From contig CANQXO010000073.1 of assembly GCA_947627825.1 (NCBI GenBank), forward strand, positions 1 through 6,917: DNA of 6,917 bases. Direction: 5' to 3'. Made by a program: the position numbers and the translations under genes. The stretch comes from an uncultured Clostridia bacterium. Its GTDB lineage: Bacteria; Bacillota_A; Clostridia; TANB77; CAG-508. Positions 1 through 5,171 of the stretch are shown here, piece after piece; the stretch's first letter is position 1, and the number at the start of each line of letters is the position of its first letter. Under the pieces are notes generated by a model, which was given only the letters and a program-made list of their open reading frames with translations, made no database searches and was not told the origin of the DNA.

Positions 1-60
1 ATGAAGGGAGTTTTGTCTATTACAAAGCTAAAGCCTTTGCTACTACCGGCATAGCCGGAA
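1..60 (+). repeat. Left copy of a 60-bp inverted repeat
   Basis: This segment matches the minus strand of 5172-5231 without gaps at 49 of 60 positions; ten of the eleven differences are transitions. Both copies begin ATGAA, then GGAGT, TTGTCTATT and CAAAGCTA. Similarity fades at about position 68. The copy may extend to the left, beyond the window. No known repeat family is recognised. Confidence 0.8.
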
Positions 61-68
61 GTATATAA
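1..68 (+). other. Possible 3' end of an upstream gene, or copy of a dispersed repeat
   Basis: One frame is open from the window edge and ends at TAA 66-68, reading EGSFVYYKAKAFATTGIAGSI; it could be the tail of a protein truncated by the window edge. Another frame gives a 17-residue peptide starting at the ATG at position 1 (MKGVLSITKLKPLLLPA). Both readings are doubtful, because the same sequence recurs in inverted orientation at 5172-5231, between a terminator and a convergent gene, where neither frame is kept as a convincing gene. Bases 47-59 form a perfect small hairpin (CCGGC, ATA, GCCGG). If it is a gene tail, it lies 67 bases upstream of the first prepilin gene, in operon-like spacing. 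Coding status is undecided. Confidence 0.35.
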
Positions 69-70
69 AC

Positions 71-135
71 AATAAAATTATCATTAAGTTAATTACTTAA
101 TGATAAAAATAAAGATTTGAGAGGAGCAAAAGAGA
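71..135 (+). promoter_or_regulatory. Prepilin gene leader, copy 1, with hairpin and ribosome binding site
   Basis: This 65-base leader is identical at 60 positions to bases 1723-1787, in front of the second prepilin gene. It holds a perfect 12-bp hairpin (TTATCATTAAGT at 78-89, loop TAATT, ACTTAATGATAA at 95-106) and the ribosome binding site GAGGAG at 121-126, nine bases before the ATG. The hairpin is followed by an A-rich stretch and not by a T-run, so it does not look like a plus-strand terminator. No convincing promoter is visible between 68 and 135; transcription may come from upstream. Confidence 0.75.
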
Positions 136-1416
136 ATGAAGAACAAAGGAATAACGCTAGTTGCGTTGGTAGTAAGTATTATAATTATGTTGATTTTAGC
201 AGGGGTAACGCTAAATATAACTTTAGGAGATAATGGCTTGATAGGGCAAACTAAAAAAGCAGTAAAAAGCTATGAAGCTGCATCAGAACAAGAAACATTA
301 AGTTTATCTATTATGAATTATAATATCAATAAAAAAGAAACAGATAAACTAGGAGAAAAGTTATCCCAAAAAGATGTATCAAATCCAAATTGGCATATGA
401 TAAGATATAAAGAAAATACATATGCAGACGGATGGTATTTTGTAGAACAAGGATATGAATTACCAAATGGAAGTAAAGCCAAAAACAATTATGTAATAAA
501 CTATGAAATAGGTGAAGTAATAGAAATAGAAGAAGAATATGTATCAATGTCATTAGGAGATTCAGTTGCAGTAAAAGACGGATTAGTGTTAAACATAGAT
601 ACAGCAATGATGGATAAGAAAGAAGGAGAAAGATGGACTAAAGATGAAATAGAAAGAGCTTTAGGAGATAACGTAACACTACATAATTTTGAAGAACAAG
701 ATTTAGGAATCAAAAGTGGATTTAGTGAAGATGGATTTATATTTGATGGTGAGGATGACTATATATCTATAAAAAGCAATACAGTGTTAAATGATTTTTA
801 CAATAAAGGATTTACATTTGAATTTTCAGGTATATGTAAAGGTTCGTATAGGGATTATGATGATGTAAACGATGTATTGATTAATGACGAGTGTATATTG
901 TTTTCAATTGAAAATTATGAACCTGAAAAAGTATCATCTATTGCGGTAAGCAGTAGAAATACCAATATCTTTGTTCTAATAGGTGGAAGTAATAGCATTT
1001 ATTCTGAATGGTCGGATGGAACTTATGGTATGAATACTTATATACCAAATAGTTTTGAACAAAACAAACCTATTAAATTTAGTTTAGTTCTTGATTTATC
1101 GAAAACTGGAGAAGGAACTAATGTAAAAAGCAAAAGTTATACCGGTTATAAAATATCACTTTATATAAATGGAAAAGAAGAAAAATCTTCATATTTAAAT
1201 ATAGAACAGTGGACTGCATTTAAAGAAAAATATATGGGTAAAACGGATACCTTTGATTTAGGTAGGTATCGTAACGACTGGCCTGGGATAAGTTTTGCTT
1301 ATCAATATGGTAAAATGTCTTTGAAAAATCTCCGTTTTTATACAAGACCGCTTAGTGCAGAAGAAATTAAGTTAAATTATGATACAAGGTTAGCTTATGA
1401 TGAAGCCAACAATTAA
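136..1416 (+). CDS. Prepilin-like surface protein with a C-terminal LamG-like domain
   Basis: A 426-residue protein. Residues 1-5 (MKNKG) are a short basic leader, followed by ITLVALVV and a hydrophobic helix to about residue 29. This is the pattern of a type IV prepilin or type II secretion pseudopilin, cleaved after Gly5 by a prepilin peptidase and anchored by the helix. The usual Glu at mature position +5 is Ala10. Residues 145-420 resemble a laminin-G/concanavalin-like lectin fold: DGLVLNID near 148, FIFDGEDDYISI at 201-212, SLYINGKE in the middle, and near the end SLKNLRFYTRPLSAEEI (395-411), a common ending of such domains. The inferred role is a surface-displayed adhesin or minor pilin that binds carbohydrate or host matrix; no ligand can be named. 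The start is supported by GAGGAG nine bases upstream. Codon use is strongly biased to ATA and AGA. The N-terminal segment is nearly duplicated in the next gene, whose C-terminal part is unrelated. Confidence 0.88.
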   Translation: MKNKGITLVALVVSIIIMLILAGVTLNITLGDNGLIGQTKKAVKSYEAASEQETLSLSIMNYNINKKETDKLGEKLSQKDVSNPNWHMIRYKENTYADGWYFVEQGYELPNGSKAKNNYVINYEIGEVIEIEEEYVSMSLGDSVAVKDGLVLNIDTAMMDKKEGERWTKDEIERALGDNVTLHNFEEQDLGIKSGFSEDGFIFDGEDDYISIKSNTVLNDFYNKGFTFEFSGICKGSYRDYDDVNDVLINDECILFSIENYEPEKVSSIAVSSRNTNIFVLIGGSNSIYSEWSDGTYGMNTYIPNSFEQNKPIKFSLVLDLSKTGEGTNVKSKSYTGYKISLYINGKEEKSSYLNIEQWTAFKEKYMGKTDTFDLGRYRNDWPGISFAYQYGKMSLKNLRFYTRPLSAEEIKLNYDTRLAYDEANN

Positions 1417-1491
1417 ACTAATTAATCCGTAAAAGATAGGTATGAAATAATATTATATATGATAAAAAGTGTACCATTTATATAAAAAAAT

Positions 1492-1519
1492 TTGAAAAAT
1501 ATAAAAATAATTGTATAAT
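1492..1519 (+). promoter_or_regulatory. Sigma-A-type promoter upstream of the second prepilin gene
   Basis: TTGAAA at 1492-1497, a 16-bp spacer, then TATAAT at 1514-1519. Transcription would start near 1526 and give a leader of about 260 bases that carries both hairpins (1572-1600 and 1730-1758) before the start at 1788. The flanking DNA is so AT-rich that chance matches are possible, but the -10 box is perfect and the spacing good. Confidence 0.6.
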
Positions 1520-1571
1520 TAAACATAGAATATGAGAGATACTTTATAGAAACAAATAAAATAAATAAAAA

Positions 1572-1600
1572 TTATCGTCAAGTAATGTACTTGACGATAT
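1572..1600 (+). repeat. Leader hairpin, diverged third copy
   Basis: TTATCGTCAAGT, loop AATGT, ACTTGACGATAT. It has the same 12-5-12 geometry as the hairpins at 78-106 and 1730-1758. It differs from them at two stem positions (A to G and T to C), and the opposite arm carries the matching changes, so pairing is kept; only the outermost pair is lost. The AATAAAA-like stretch in front is shared too. It does not sit directly before a gene: the next start codon with a ribosome binding site is 1788. The minus strand continues into a T-rich stretch, but no minus-strand gene ends here. Confidence 0.75.
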
Positions 1601-1722
1601 GTTCATATATGTATTATATATTAAAAAATAAACAAAATCAAGATATTATAAAAACTTTTTTAAAAAGAAAATTTAAAATATAAAAAATCTGCAAAGTGTT
1701 GATTTGAAAGGCAAATCTCAAA

Positions 1723-1787
1723 AATAAAATTATCATTAAGTACATTACTTAATGATAAAAATAAAAGTTTGAGAGGAGCAAAAGATA
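1723..1787 (+). promoter_or_regulatory. Prepilin gene leader, copy 2, with hairpin and ribosome binding site
   Basis: It is 60/65 identical to bases 71-135. The hairpin is TTATCATTAAGT (1730-1741), loop ACATT, ACTTAATGATAA (1747-1758). The stem is identical to copy 1, and two of the five mismatches fall in the loop. The ribosome binding site GAGGAG (1773-1778) is nine bases before the ATG at 1788. Confidence 0.75.
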
Positions 1788-2558
1788 ATGAAAAACAAAG
1801 GAATTACATTAGTTGCACTGGTAGTAACAATTGTAATTATGTTGATTTTAGCGAGTGTAACGCTAAATATAGTTTTGGGAGATAATGGATTAATAAAGCA
1901 AGCACAAATGGCAAAAGAAAAAACAGATGAAGCAGTAAAAAACGAAATATCTAGTATGGGAGAATTAGAAGATATATTACATGAAACACAAACAGGAATA
2001 AAAGTAGACAAAGTAACAGATGAAAATCCGGGAAAATTAGAAGAAAGTGAAGACGGAAATACTTATACAATAGGCAGTATAGAAGATTTAGTAGTTTTTG
2101 CACATAATGTAACAAGTGGTGAAAATAATTATAAAGATAAAACTGTCAAATTAGGTTTGAGTTTAGACTTTGCCTCAACAAAATCATATGTAGATGCAAA
2201 TAGAACGGATTATGAAGAGTATGGTTATGATGGAGAATTAAAGAAGCTACTAAATGAAAGTGGATTTATTCCAATTGGAACAAAAGAAAAATTAGCAGAA
2301 GAAGAAGCATCTAAAAAACATTTCAATGGAACTTTTGATGGAAATGGTAATGCTATATACAATTTAAGATTAAAGGAAGTAACCTCTGATCAAAAAAATT
2401 CTATAGGTACGGGATTGTTTATGTATAACTATGGAACTATACAAGACTTAAGTGTTGAGAATGCTAATGTATATATAAATATGAATTTTGATATATTGGA
2501 TATATGGCCATCTGTAGGAATTTTAGCAGGAAGCAATTGCAAACGGTGGAAAGATTGA
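1788..2558 (+). CDS. Prepilin-like GLUG-repeat surface protein, N-terminal part before a frameshift
   Basis: A 256-residue reading frame that is the first half of a gene running to 3144. Residues 1-36 repeat the prepilin signal of the neighbouring gene (MKNKG, then ITLVALVV and a hydrophobic helix, with Ala at mature +5). Residues 92-110 (TYTIGSIEDLVVFAHNV) and HFNGTFDGNGNAIYNLRL (178-195) are typical of surface proteins with GLUG-type beta repeats; YGTIQDLSVENA begins the first repeat. The last natural residues are GILAG (244-248). After that the frame reads SNCKRWKD and stops, while the next frame continues the repeat. One extra A at 2531-2532 explains this; without it the protein would be 451 residues. 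The inferred role is a surface adhesin anchored through the pilin helix. If the frameshift is real, this product is a truncated protein that keeps the anchor. Confidence 0.82.
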   Translation: MKNKGITLVALVVTIVIMLILASVTLNIVLGDNGLIKQAQMAKEKTDEAVKNEISSMGELEDILHETQTGIKVDKVTDENPGKLEESEDGNTYTIGSIEDLVVFAHNVTSGENNYKDKTVKLGLSLDFASTKSYVDANRTDYEEYGYDGELKKLLNESGFIPIGTKEKLAEEEASKKHFNGTFDGNGNAIYNLRLKEVTSDQKNSIGTGLFMYNYGTIQDLSVENANVYINMNFDILDIWPSVGILAGSNCKRWKD

Positions 2559-3144
2559 AAGATGTTATGTATCTGGAAAAATTATTGGCAGTATAAAAAA
2601 AGGCGATATAGGTGGAATTGCGGGAGGTTGTCTTGGTGGTGAAATTTATAATTGCTATAGTGAAGTGGAGATGGAAATATTAGGAGACTCATCAGGATCA
2701 TCAATATATGAAGGATTAATTGTTGGGTCGTGTTATGACTGTATAATAAAAAATGTATATTCTAAAGGTACTATGCATCCACAAATAAAAGGTGTTGTTG
2801 GCGGAGTAATAGGGGCTTGTACTCGTAGTGGAGAGATAAGCAATGCATATACAGTAAGCAAAATCAAAGCTGAATATGATGATAATACTGGCTATTTAGT
2901 TTTGGGGGCTTTTTGCCAATATGACCCGGACAAACTCATTTCAAATTGTTATTACCTAGAAAATAATATCGAAATAATTGGAAATGGAAATAAGGTGGCG
3001 GATATAGGTGAAGGCAAAACAGAAAAATACATGAAAGGGGAAGAATTTATGGCAGAGTTAAACAATGGACAATTAGATTCTCCATGGAAGCAAGATATAA
3101 AAAATATAAATGATGGTTATCCTATACTAAGTTGGCAACAATAA
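2533..3144 (+). pseudogene. C-terminal GLUG-repeat part of the frameshifted prepilin-like gene
   Basis: From 2533 the +1 frame reads AIANGGKIERCYVSGKIIG without interruption from the GILAG of the upstream frame, then runs 203 codons to TAA. GLUG-type units follow one another: GGIAGG...GGEIYNCYS, then YDCIIKNVYSKG, VVGGVIGACTRSGEISNAYT, and LISNCYYLENN. The ending EFMAELNNG...W...NDGYPILSW is a common closing pattern of such proteins. The first ATG in this frame is 2665, but no ribosome binding site lies at a suitable distance, so separate translation is unlikely. This part would be made only if the extra base is a sequencing error or if the ribosome shifts frame. Confidence 0.8.
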
Positions 3145-3206
3145 ATTATGAAGTTTGAATTTAAAATATAAATATATAGAATGAAGAAAATACAGAATCT
3201 TTGATA

Positions 3207-3243
3207 TAATATAATTATGTAACTTAAAGTTACAATTATATTA
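3207..3243 (+). repeat. Long bulged hairpin after the prepilin gene
   Basis: TAATATAATT (3207-3216) and GTAAC (3219-3223) pair with GTTAC (3229-3233) and AATTATATTA (3234-3243): 15 pairs, a two-base bulge on the 5' side and the loop TTAAA. It lies 62 bases after the prepilin stop codon. No T-run follows on either strand, so a classic intrinsic terminator is not supported; it could protect the mRNA 3' end or be a protein-binding dyad. Confidence 0.5.
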
Positions 3244-3275
3244 AAGTGGCAATAAGTAAAAATGTAATCTATTAG

Positions 3276-3304
3276 TTGCTAGTTTTCATATTTTGTGATA
3301 TAAT
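3276..3304 (+). promoter_or_regulatory. Extended sigma-A promoter for the zinc-ribbon gene
   Basis: TTGCTA at 3276-3281, a 17-bp spacer, TATAAT at 3299-3304 with TGA directly before it (extended -10). The predicted start is near 3311, giving a leader of about 175 bases to the gene at 3486. Confidence 0.7.
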
Positions 3305-3381
3305 GAATTATGATGTTAATAATAAGTTAATTAATTTTTATAATATCCTTTGGGAGTTAAGCATAGATATACGCAAGCAAC

Positions 3382-3395
3382 ACAATAATTATTGT
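3382..3395. promoter_or_regulatory. 14-bp perfect palindrome before an orphan ribosome binding site
   Basis: ACAATAATTATTGT is a perfect dyad that ends right where AAGGAGG begins. It lies inside the predicted transcript and could be an operator or a small hairpin next to the ribosome binding site. Chance is possible in AT-rich DNA. Confidence 0.35.
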
Positions 3396-3416
3396 AAGGA
3401 GGAAAATACAATGTAA
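3396..3416 (+). promoter_or_regulatory. Perfect ribosome binding site with ATG-TAA minimal ORF
   Basis: AAGGAGG at 3396-3402 is followed after eight bases by ATG and at once by TAA (3411-3416). This start-stop is the only ORF with ideal spacing to this site. Such sites can hold ribosomes on a leader and affect translation of the genes that follow. It may instead be a remnant of a lost gene. Confidence 0.5.
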
Positions 3417-3417
3417 A

Positions 3418-3489
3418 ATGAATTTTGGTAGGAGAAGAAGGGTCATTCACACAGTTGTTCAATTTCTTTTTTTGGAGGTTACATCATGA
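3418..3489 (+). CDS. Possible 23-residue leader peptide coupled to the zinc-ribbon gene
   Basis: The ATG lies one base past the ATG-TAA minimal ORF. The 23 codons start MNFGRRRRVIHTV and include four Arg in a row; the TGA overlaps the ATG of the next gene as ATGA, an arrangement typical of translational coupling. The nearest ribosome binding site (AAGGAGG) is 15 bases upstream, which is too far for efficient direct initiation, but ribosomes ending at ATG-TAA could restart here. The downstream gene has its own GGAGG inside this ORF, so coupling is not required. No homology is recognised and the ORF may be fortuitous. Confidence 0.3.
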   Translation: MNFGRRRRVIHTVVQFLFLEVTS

Positions 3490-3770
3490 GAGTTATATCA
3501 TCAAACAAGTCTAATACTTGGGAAATTGTAAGAACATGCACGGGAGTCATACACAACGAAGGCGGCGGAGGCTGTGGAAGCCATCTCGCAGTTTCTGAAG
3601 ATGATATCTTCGTCCATTGCCATTATGGGCAATCCATTAACGGAGATCCTCGTTTCTTTGTTTTCCAGTGCCCCGAATGCGGTAAGCTTACAAGCATTCC
3701 GAGAGAAGATTTGCCGGAACGAGTCACGCAAAAAGCAATTACCGAATTCATGCAGAAGATGATGGGCTGA
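3486..3770 (+). CDS. Small zinc-ribbon-like protein of unknown function
   Basis: A 94-residue soluble protein. Cys and His residues are placed as in a zinc-binding fold: Cys18 in RTCTG, Cys30 in a glycine-rich GGGGCGSHL stretch, HCH at 44-46, and the knuckle CPECG at 62-66. Strands around IFVHCHYG and RFFVFQCPEC suit a zinc ribbon. I recall similar small proteins with RTCTG-GGGGCG and CPxCG in Firmicutes, but no function is known to me; DNA, RNA or protein binding are all possible. The start is clear: GGAGG at 3474-3478, seven bases before the ATG. The gene stands alone between its own promoter (3276-3304) and a terminator (3781-3803). It is clearly richer in G and C than its neighbours, which suggests a separate origin. 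Confidence 0.82.
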   Translation: MRVISSNKSNTWEIVRTCTGVIHNEGGGGCGSHLAVSEDDIFVHCHYGQSINGDPRFFVFQCPECGKLTSIPREDLPERVTQKAITEFMQKMMG

Positions 3771-3780
3771 AAAATCATTA

Positions 3781-3809
3781 TCCCCCAGTTTAACACTGGG
3801 GGACTTTCT
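3781..3809 (+). terminator. Intrinsic terminator after the zinc-ribbon gene
   Basis: TCCCCCAGT (3781-3789), loop TTAAC, ACTGGGGGA (3795-3803): nine pairs, very GC-rich, then a short broken T stretch (CTTTCT). It begins 10 bases after the stop codon. The stem is strong although the T-run is weak. Confidence 0.75.
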
Positions 3810-3890
3810 ATGTTGAGTGGTCAAGAAAAAAATAAATGCAGTAAAAGACAAAACTTATTAATGGAGAAAGTACAAAATTCATGAATAGAC

Positions 3891-3918
3891 TTGTATTTTT
3901 CAGAAAAAATGGTATAAT
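3891..3918 (+). promoter_or_regulatory. Promoter of the three-gene operon 3984-5115
   Basis: TTGTAT at 3891-3896, a 16-bp spacer, TATAAT at 3913-3918 preceded by TGG (extended -10). Transcription would start near 3925. The short leader begins with a small hairpin (TTCG 3929-3932 with CGAA 3941-3944, extended by a G-U and an A-U pair). No terminator or other promoter separates the following genes. Confidence 0.7.
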
Positions 3919-3983
3919 TAATATATTATTCGTAGCTATGCGAACTATAACAAGAATAGCATTTTGAAACAATGGAGGTTTTA

Positions 3984-4337
3984 ATGAATCAATGCAAAGT
4001 AGCACAATTCAAAAATCTTCAAAACCGGTTAGCAAGTAAAATTGCAAAGGTAAACAAAATCAGCAATTATGCAGTTGAATATGAGCAATCTATCCCAAGT
4101 GCATATACTGACCCGAAAACAGGGAAAATGGTTGTTAATGATTTGTCACAGAGTGCATTCCAGACCAATACAATAAAACCCGGAAAAAACAGAGTAATAG
4201 TTATAATGGAGTTTCAAGGCAAAAAGAAACTGAACTGCGTGGGTAAAATATTAAAGAGAGGCTATAAAGTGTATCCTACGCAAAACGGAGTGAAAATTTG
4301 TAGTTCGTTTATTCCACACACAATATCAAAAATTTAG
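3984..4337 (+). CDS. Small basic protein of unknown function, first gene of a three-gene operon
   Basis: A 117-residue protein starting MNQCKVAQFKNL. The in-frame ATG at 3972 is rejected because it overlaps the ribosome binding site GGAGG (3974-3978), which sits five bases before the ATG at 3984. The N-terminal 30 residues are basic and probably helical. The middle reads PSAYTDPKTGKMVVNDL, and the C-terminal half is a run of likely beta strands (NRVIVIMEFQG, KVGKILKRGYKVYP-like segments, NGVKICSSF). No signal peptide, membrane segment or catalytic motif is seen. The next gene starts 24 bases later, so the two are probably co-transcribed. I do not recognise the family; a DNA- or RNA-associated role is only a guess from the basic composition. 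Confidence 0.7.
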   Translation: MNQCKVAQFKNLQNRLASKIAKVNKISNYAVEYEQSIPSAYTDPKTGKMVVNDLSQSAFQTNTIKPGKNRVIVIMEFQGKKKLNCVGKILKRGYKVYPTQNGVKICSSFIPHTISKI

Positions 4338-4361
4338 CTAAAATTAAAAGGAGTAAATTCC

Positions 4362-4742
4362 ATGCAAAAAAGAGAAATGAACATTGGAACAGCCCGGATA
4401 AAGGGATTAGAGGTAAGCCCTACAGTTTGGAGCGAACGCTTCTGCTTTATCTGGAATCTCATGTTTACAGAAACCTCAACATTATTATTCAACAACATTT
4501 CATTTATTCCAATGGGAGATGATGAAGAAACAGCTATGAAGTTCTATAATCGTGTTAAGAAAAATTTCAAAAGAGCACATATCAACGAAAATGAAAAGGT
4601 CGCTATCATTTTCGATGAGGGGGGCACTGTGAAAGCAGTTGCGAAAACTGGTAGAAATTCTTGGATTGATATAGAAGATAAATTTTCTATTAAAACATTC
4701 CAAGAACTTAACATTCAATTCAATGCATTAAAAGTGTATTAA
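4362..4742 (+). CDS. Small protein of unknown function, second gene of the operon
   Basis: A 126-residue protein with the ribosome binding site AAAAGGAG (4346-4353) eight bases before the ATG. The N-terminal half contains WSERFCFIWNLMF (23-35) and an acidic segment GDDEETAMKFYNRVKKNFKRA (52-72) that looks helical. The second half has a beta-rich unit EKVAIIFDEGGTVKAVAK (78-95) followed by WIDIEDKF (101-108). The pattern IIFDEGGxVKAVxK is reminiscent of small bacterial single-domain proteins, but I cannot place it in a family. No membrane segments, signal peptide or metal ligands are evident. It is probably co-transcribed with the genes on both sides. Some rare-looking GGGGGC clusters occur near 4620. 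Confidence 0.7.
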   Translation: MQKREMNIGTARIKGLEVSPTVWSERFCFIWNLMFTETSTLLFNNISFIPMGDDEETAMKFYNRVKKNFKRAHINENEKVAIIFDEGGTVKAVAKTGRNSWIDIEDKFSIKTFQELNIQFNALKVY

Positions 4743-4776
4743 TTGATTGTATTTCATAGCATTTTTCTGGAAAGAG

Positions 4777-5115
4777 ATGTCTAGTGTGAAAAAAGAACTG
4801 GTAGCAGTATCAAATGGGACATATACTATTAGAAAGGCCGATAGAGAAAATGAATATTACTTTTATCGAAATGACGGTGGCGTCCTGTACGATTGTGAAG
4901 ATGTAGCAATGAATATTTATAGGGAATATGTTTTACGAAAAAGTAAGGAAAACCCTAATTTTATTCATAATGCTTATTCAAGAATCTACTTTGAAACATC
5001 AGAAGATGAGCGGGTTATGAAATTGACAGTTAGTGGACTGTTTATAACTCCTAAGCAATTTAGAGTTCCATTTTCAGAGCGGATTCATGACTTGATTGAA
5101 CGACTATTTTACTAA
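4777..5115 (+). CDS. Small protein of unknown function, last gene of the operon
   Basis: A 112-residue protein if read from the ATG at 4777. A GTG at 4786 (109 residues, starting with VKKELVAVSNG) fits the purine-rich GGAAAGAG stretch (4769-4776) at least as well, because that stretch almost touches the ATG; an upstream TTG at 4747 has no ribosome binding site. The protein is mixed alpha/beta: strands in NGTYTIRK and EYYFYRNDGGVLYD, a likely helix CEDVAMNIYREYVLRK, a beta hairpin with YSRIYFET and RVMKLTVSGLFIT, and the C-terminal helix SERIHDLIERLF. No known motif is recognised. The gene lies 34 bases after the previous stop and ends six bases before a strong terminator, closing the operon. 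Confidence 0.7.
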   Translation: MSSVKKELVAVSNGTYTIRKADRENEYYFYRNDGGVLYDCEDVAMNIYREYVLRKSKENPNFIHNAYSRIYFETSEDERVMKLTVSGLFITPKQFRVPFSERIHDLIERLFY

Positions 5116-5120
5116 AAAAG

Positions 5121-5160
5121 AACAGAAACGAATTATTGGATTTTTCGTTTCTGTTTTTTT
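5121..5160 (+). terminator. Bidirectional intrinsic terminator closing the operon
   Basis: AACAGAAACGAA (5121-5132) pairs with TTCGTTTCTGTT (5144-5155): 12 pairs, followed by further T to 5160. The left side has AAAAAAG (5114-5120), so the minus strand also ends in a T-run, and the site could stop transcription arriving from the right. Confidence 0.88.
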
Positions 5161-5171
5161 ATGTATATAAT

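Larger units (their letters stand above)
1417..1787. other. Intergenic region between the two prepilin genes
   Basis: A 371-base, extremely AT-rich gap with no credible gene. In order it holds a good promoter (1492-1519), a diverged copy of the leader hairpin (1572-1600), a minor 6-bp hairpin (GATTTG 1701-1706 with CAAATC 1712-1717), and the second copy of the prepilin leader (1723-1787). No intrinsic terminator with a T-run is visible after the first prepilin gene. Confidence 0.7.
3145..3485. other. Intergenic region between the prepilin gene and the zinc-ribbon gene
   Basis: A 341-base gap. It contains a long bulged hairpin (3207-3243), a strong extended promoter (3276-3304), a 14-bp perfect palindrome (ACAATAATTATTGT, 3382-3395), a perfect ribosome binding site followed by ATG-TAA (3396-3416), and a 23-codon ORF (3418-3489) that overlaps the next gene. 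Base composition and codon habits change across this gap. Confidence 0.7.

Noticed and set aside
78..106. Leader hairpin as an intrinsic terminator
   Set aside because: No T-run follows on the plus strand, and on the minus strand there is no gene to terminate.
326..713. Minus-strand ORFs opposite the first prepilin gene
   Set aside because: They are leucine- and serine-rich shadows of a well-supported plus-strand gene, without ribosome binding sites.
78..1758. CRISPR array from the repeated hairpins
   Set aside because: Only three copies with unequal spacing (about 1.5 kb and 130 bp); there are no spacers and no cas genes in view.
1745..2011. Minus-strand ORF opposite the second prepilin signal
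   Set aside because: It is the mirror of the hydrophobic helix and runs through the conserved leader hairpin.
3205..3215. Promoter at the double TATAAT near 3205-3215
   Set aside because: No acceptable -35 sequence lies 16-18 bases upstream; the bases are part of a long hairpin.
3972..3983. Upstream ATG giving four extra residues to the gene at 3984
   Set aside because: It overlaps the GGAGG ribosome binding site that serves the ATG at 3984, and has no site of its own.
4747..4776. TTG start for the last operon gene
   Set aside because: No ribosome binding site precedes it; a purine-rich stretch supports ATG 4777 or GTG 4786 instead.
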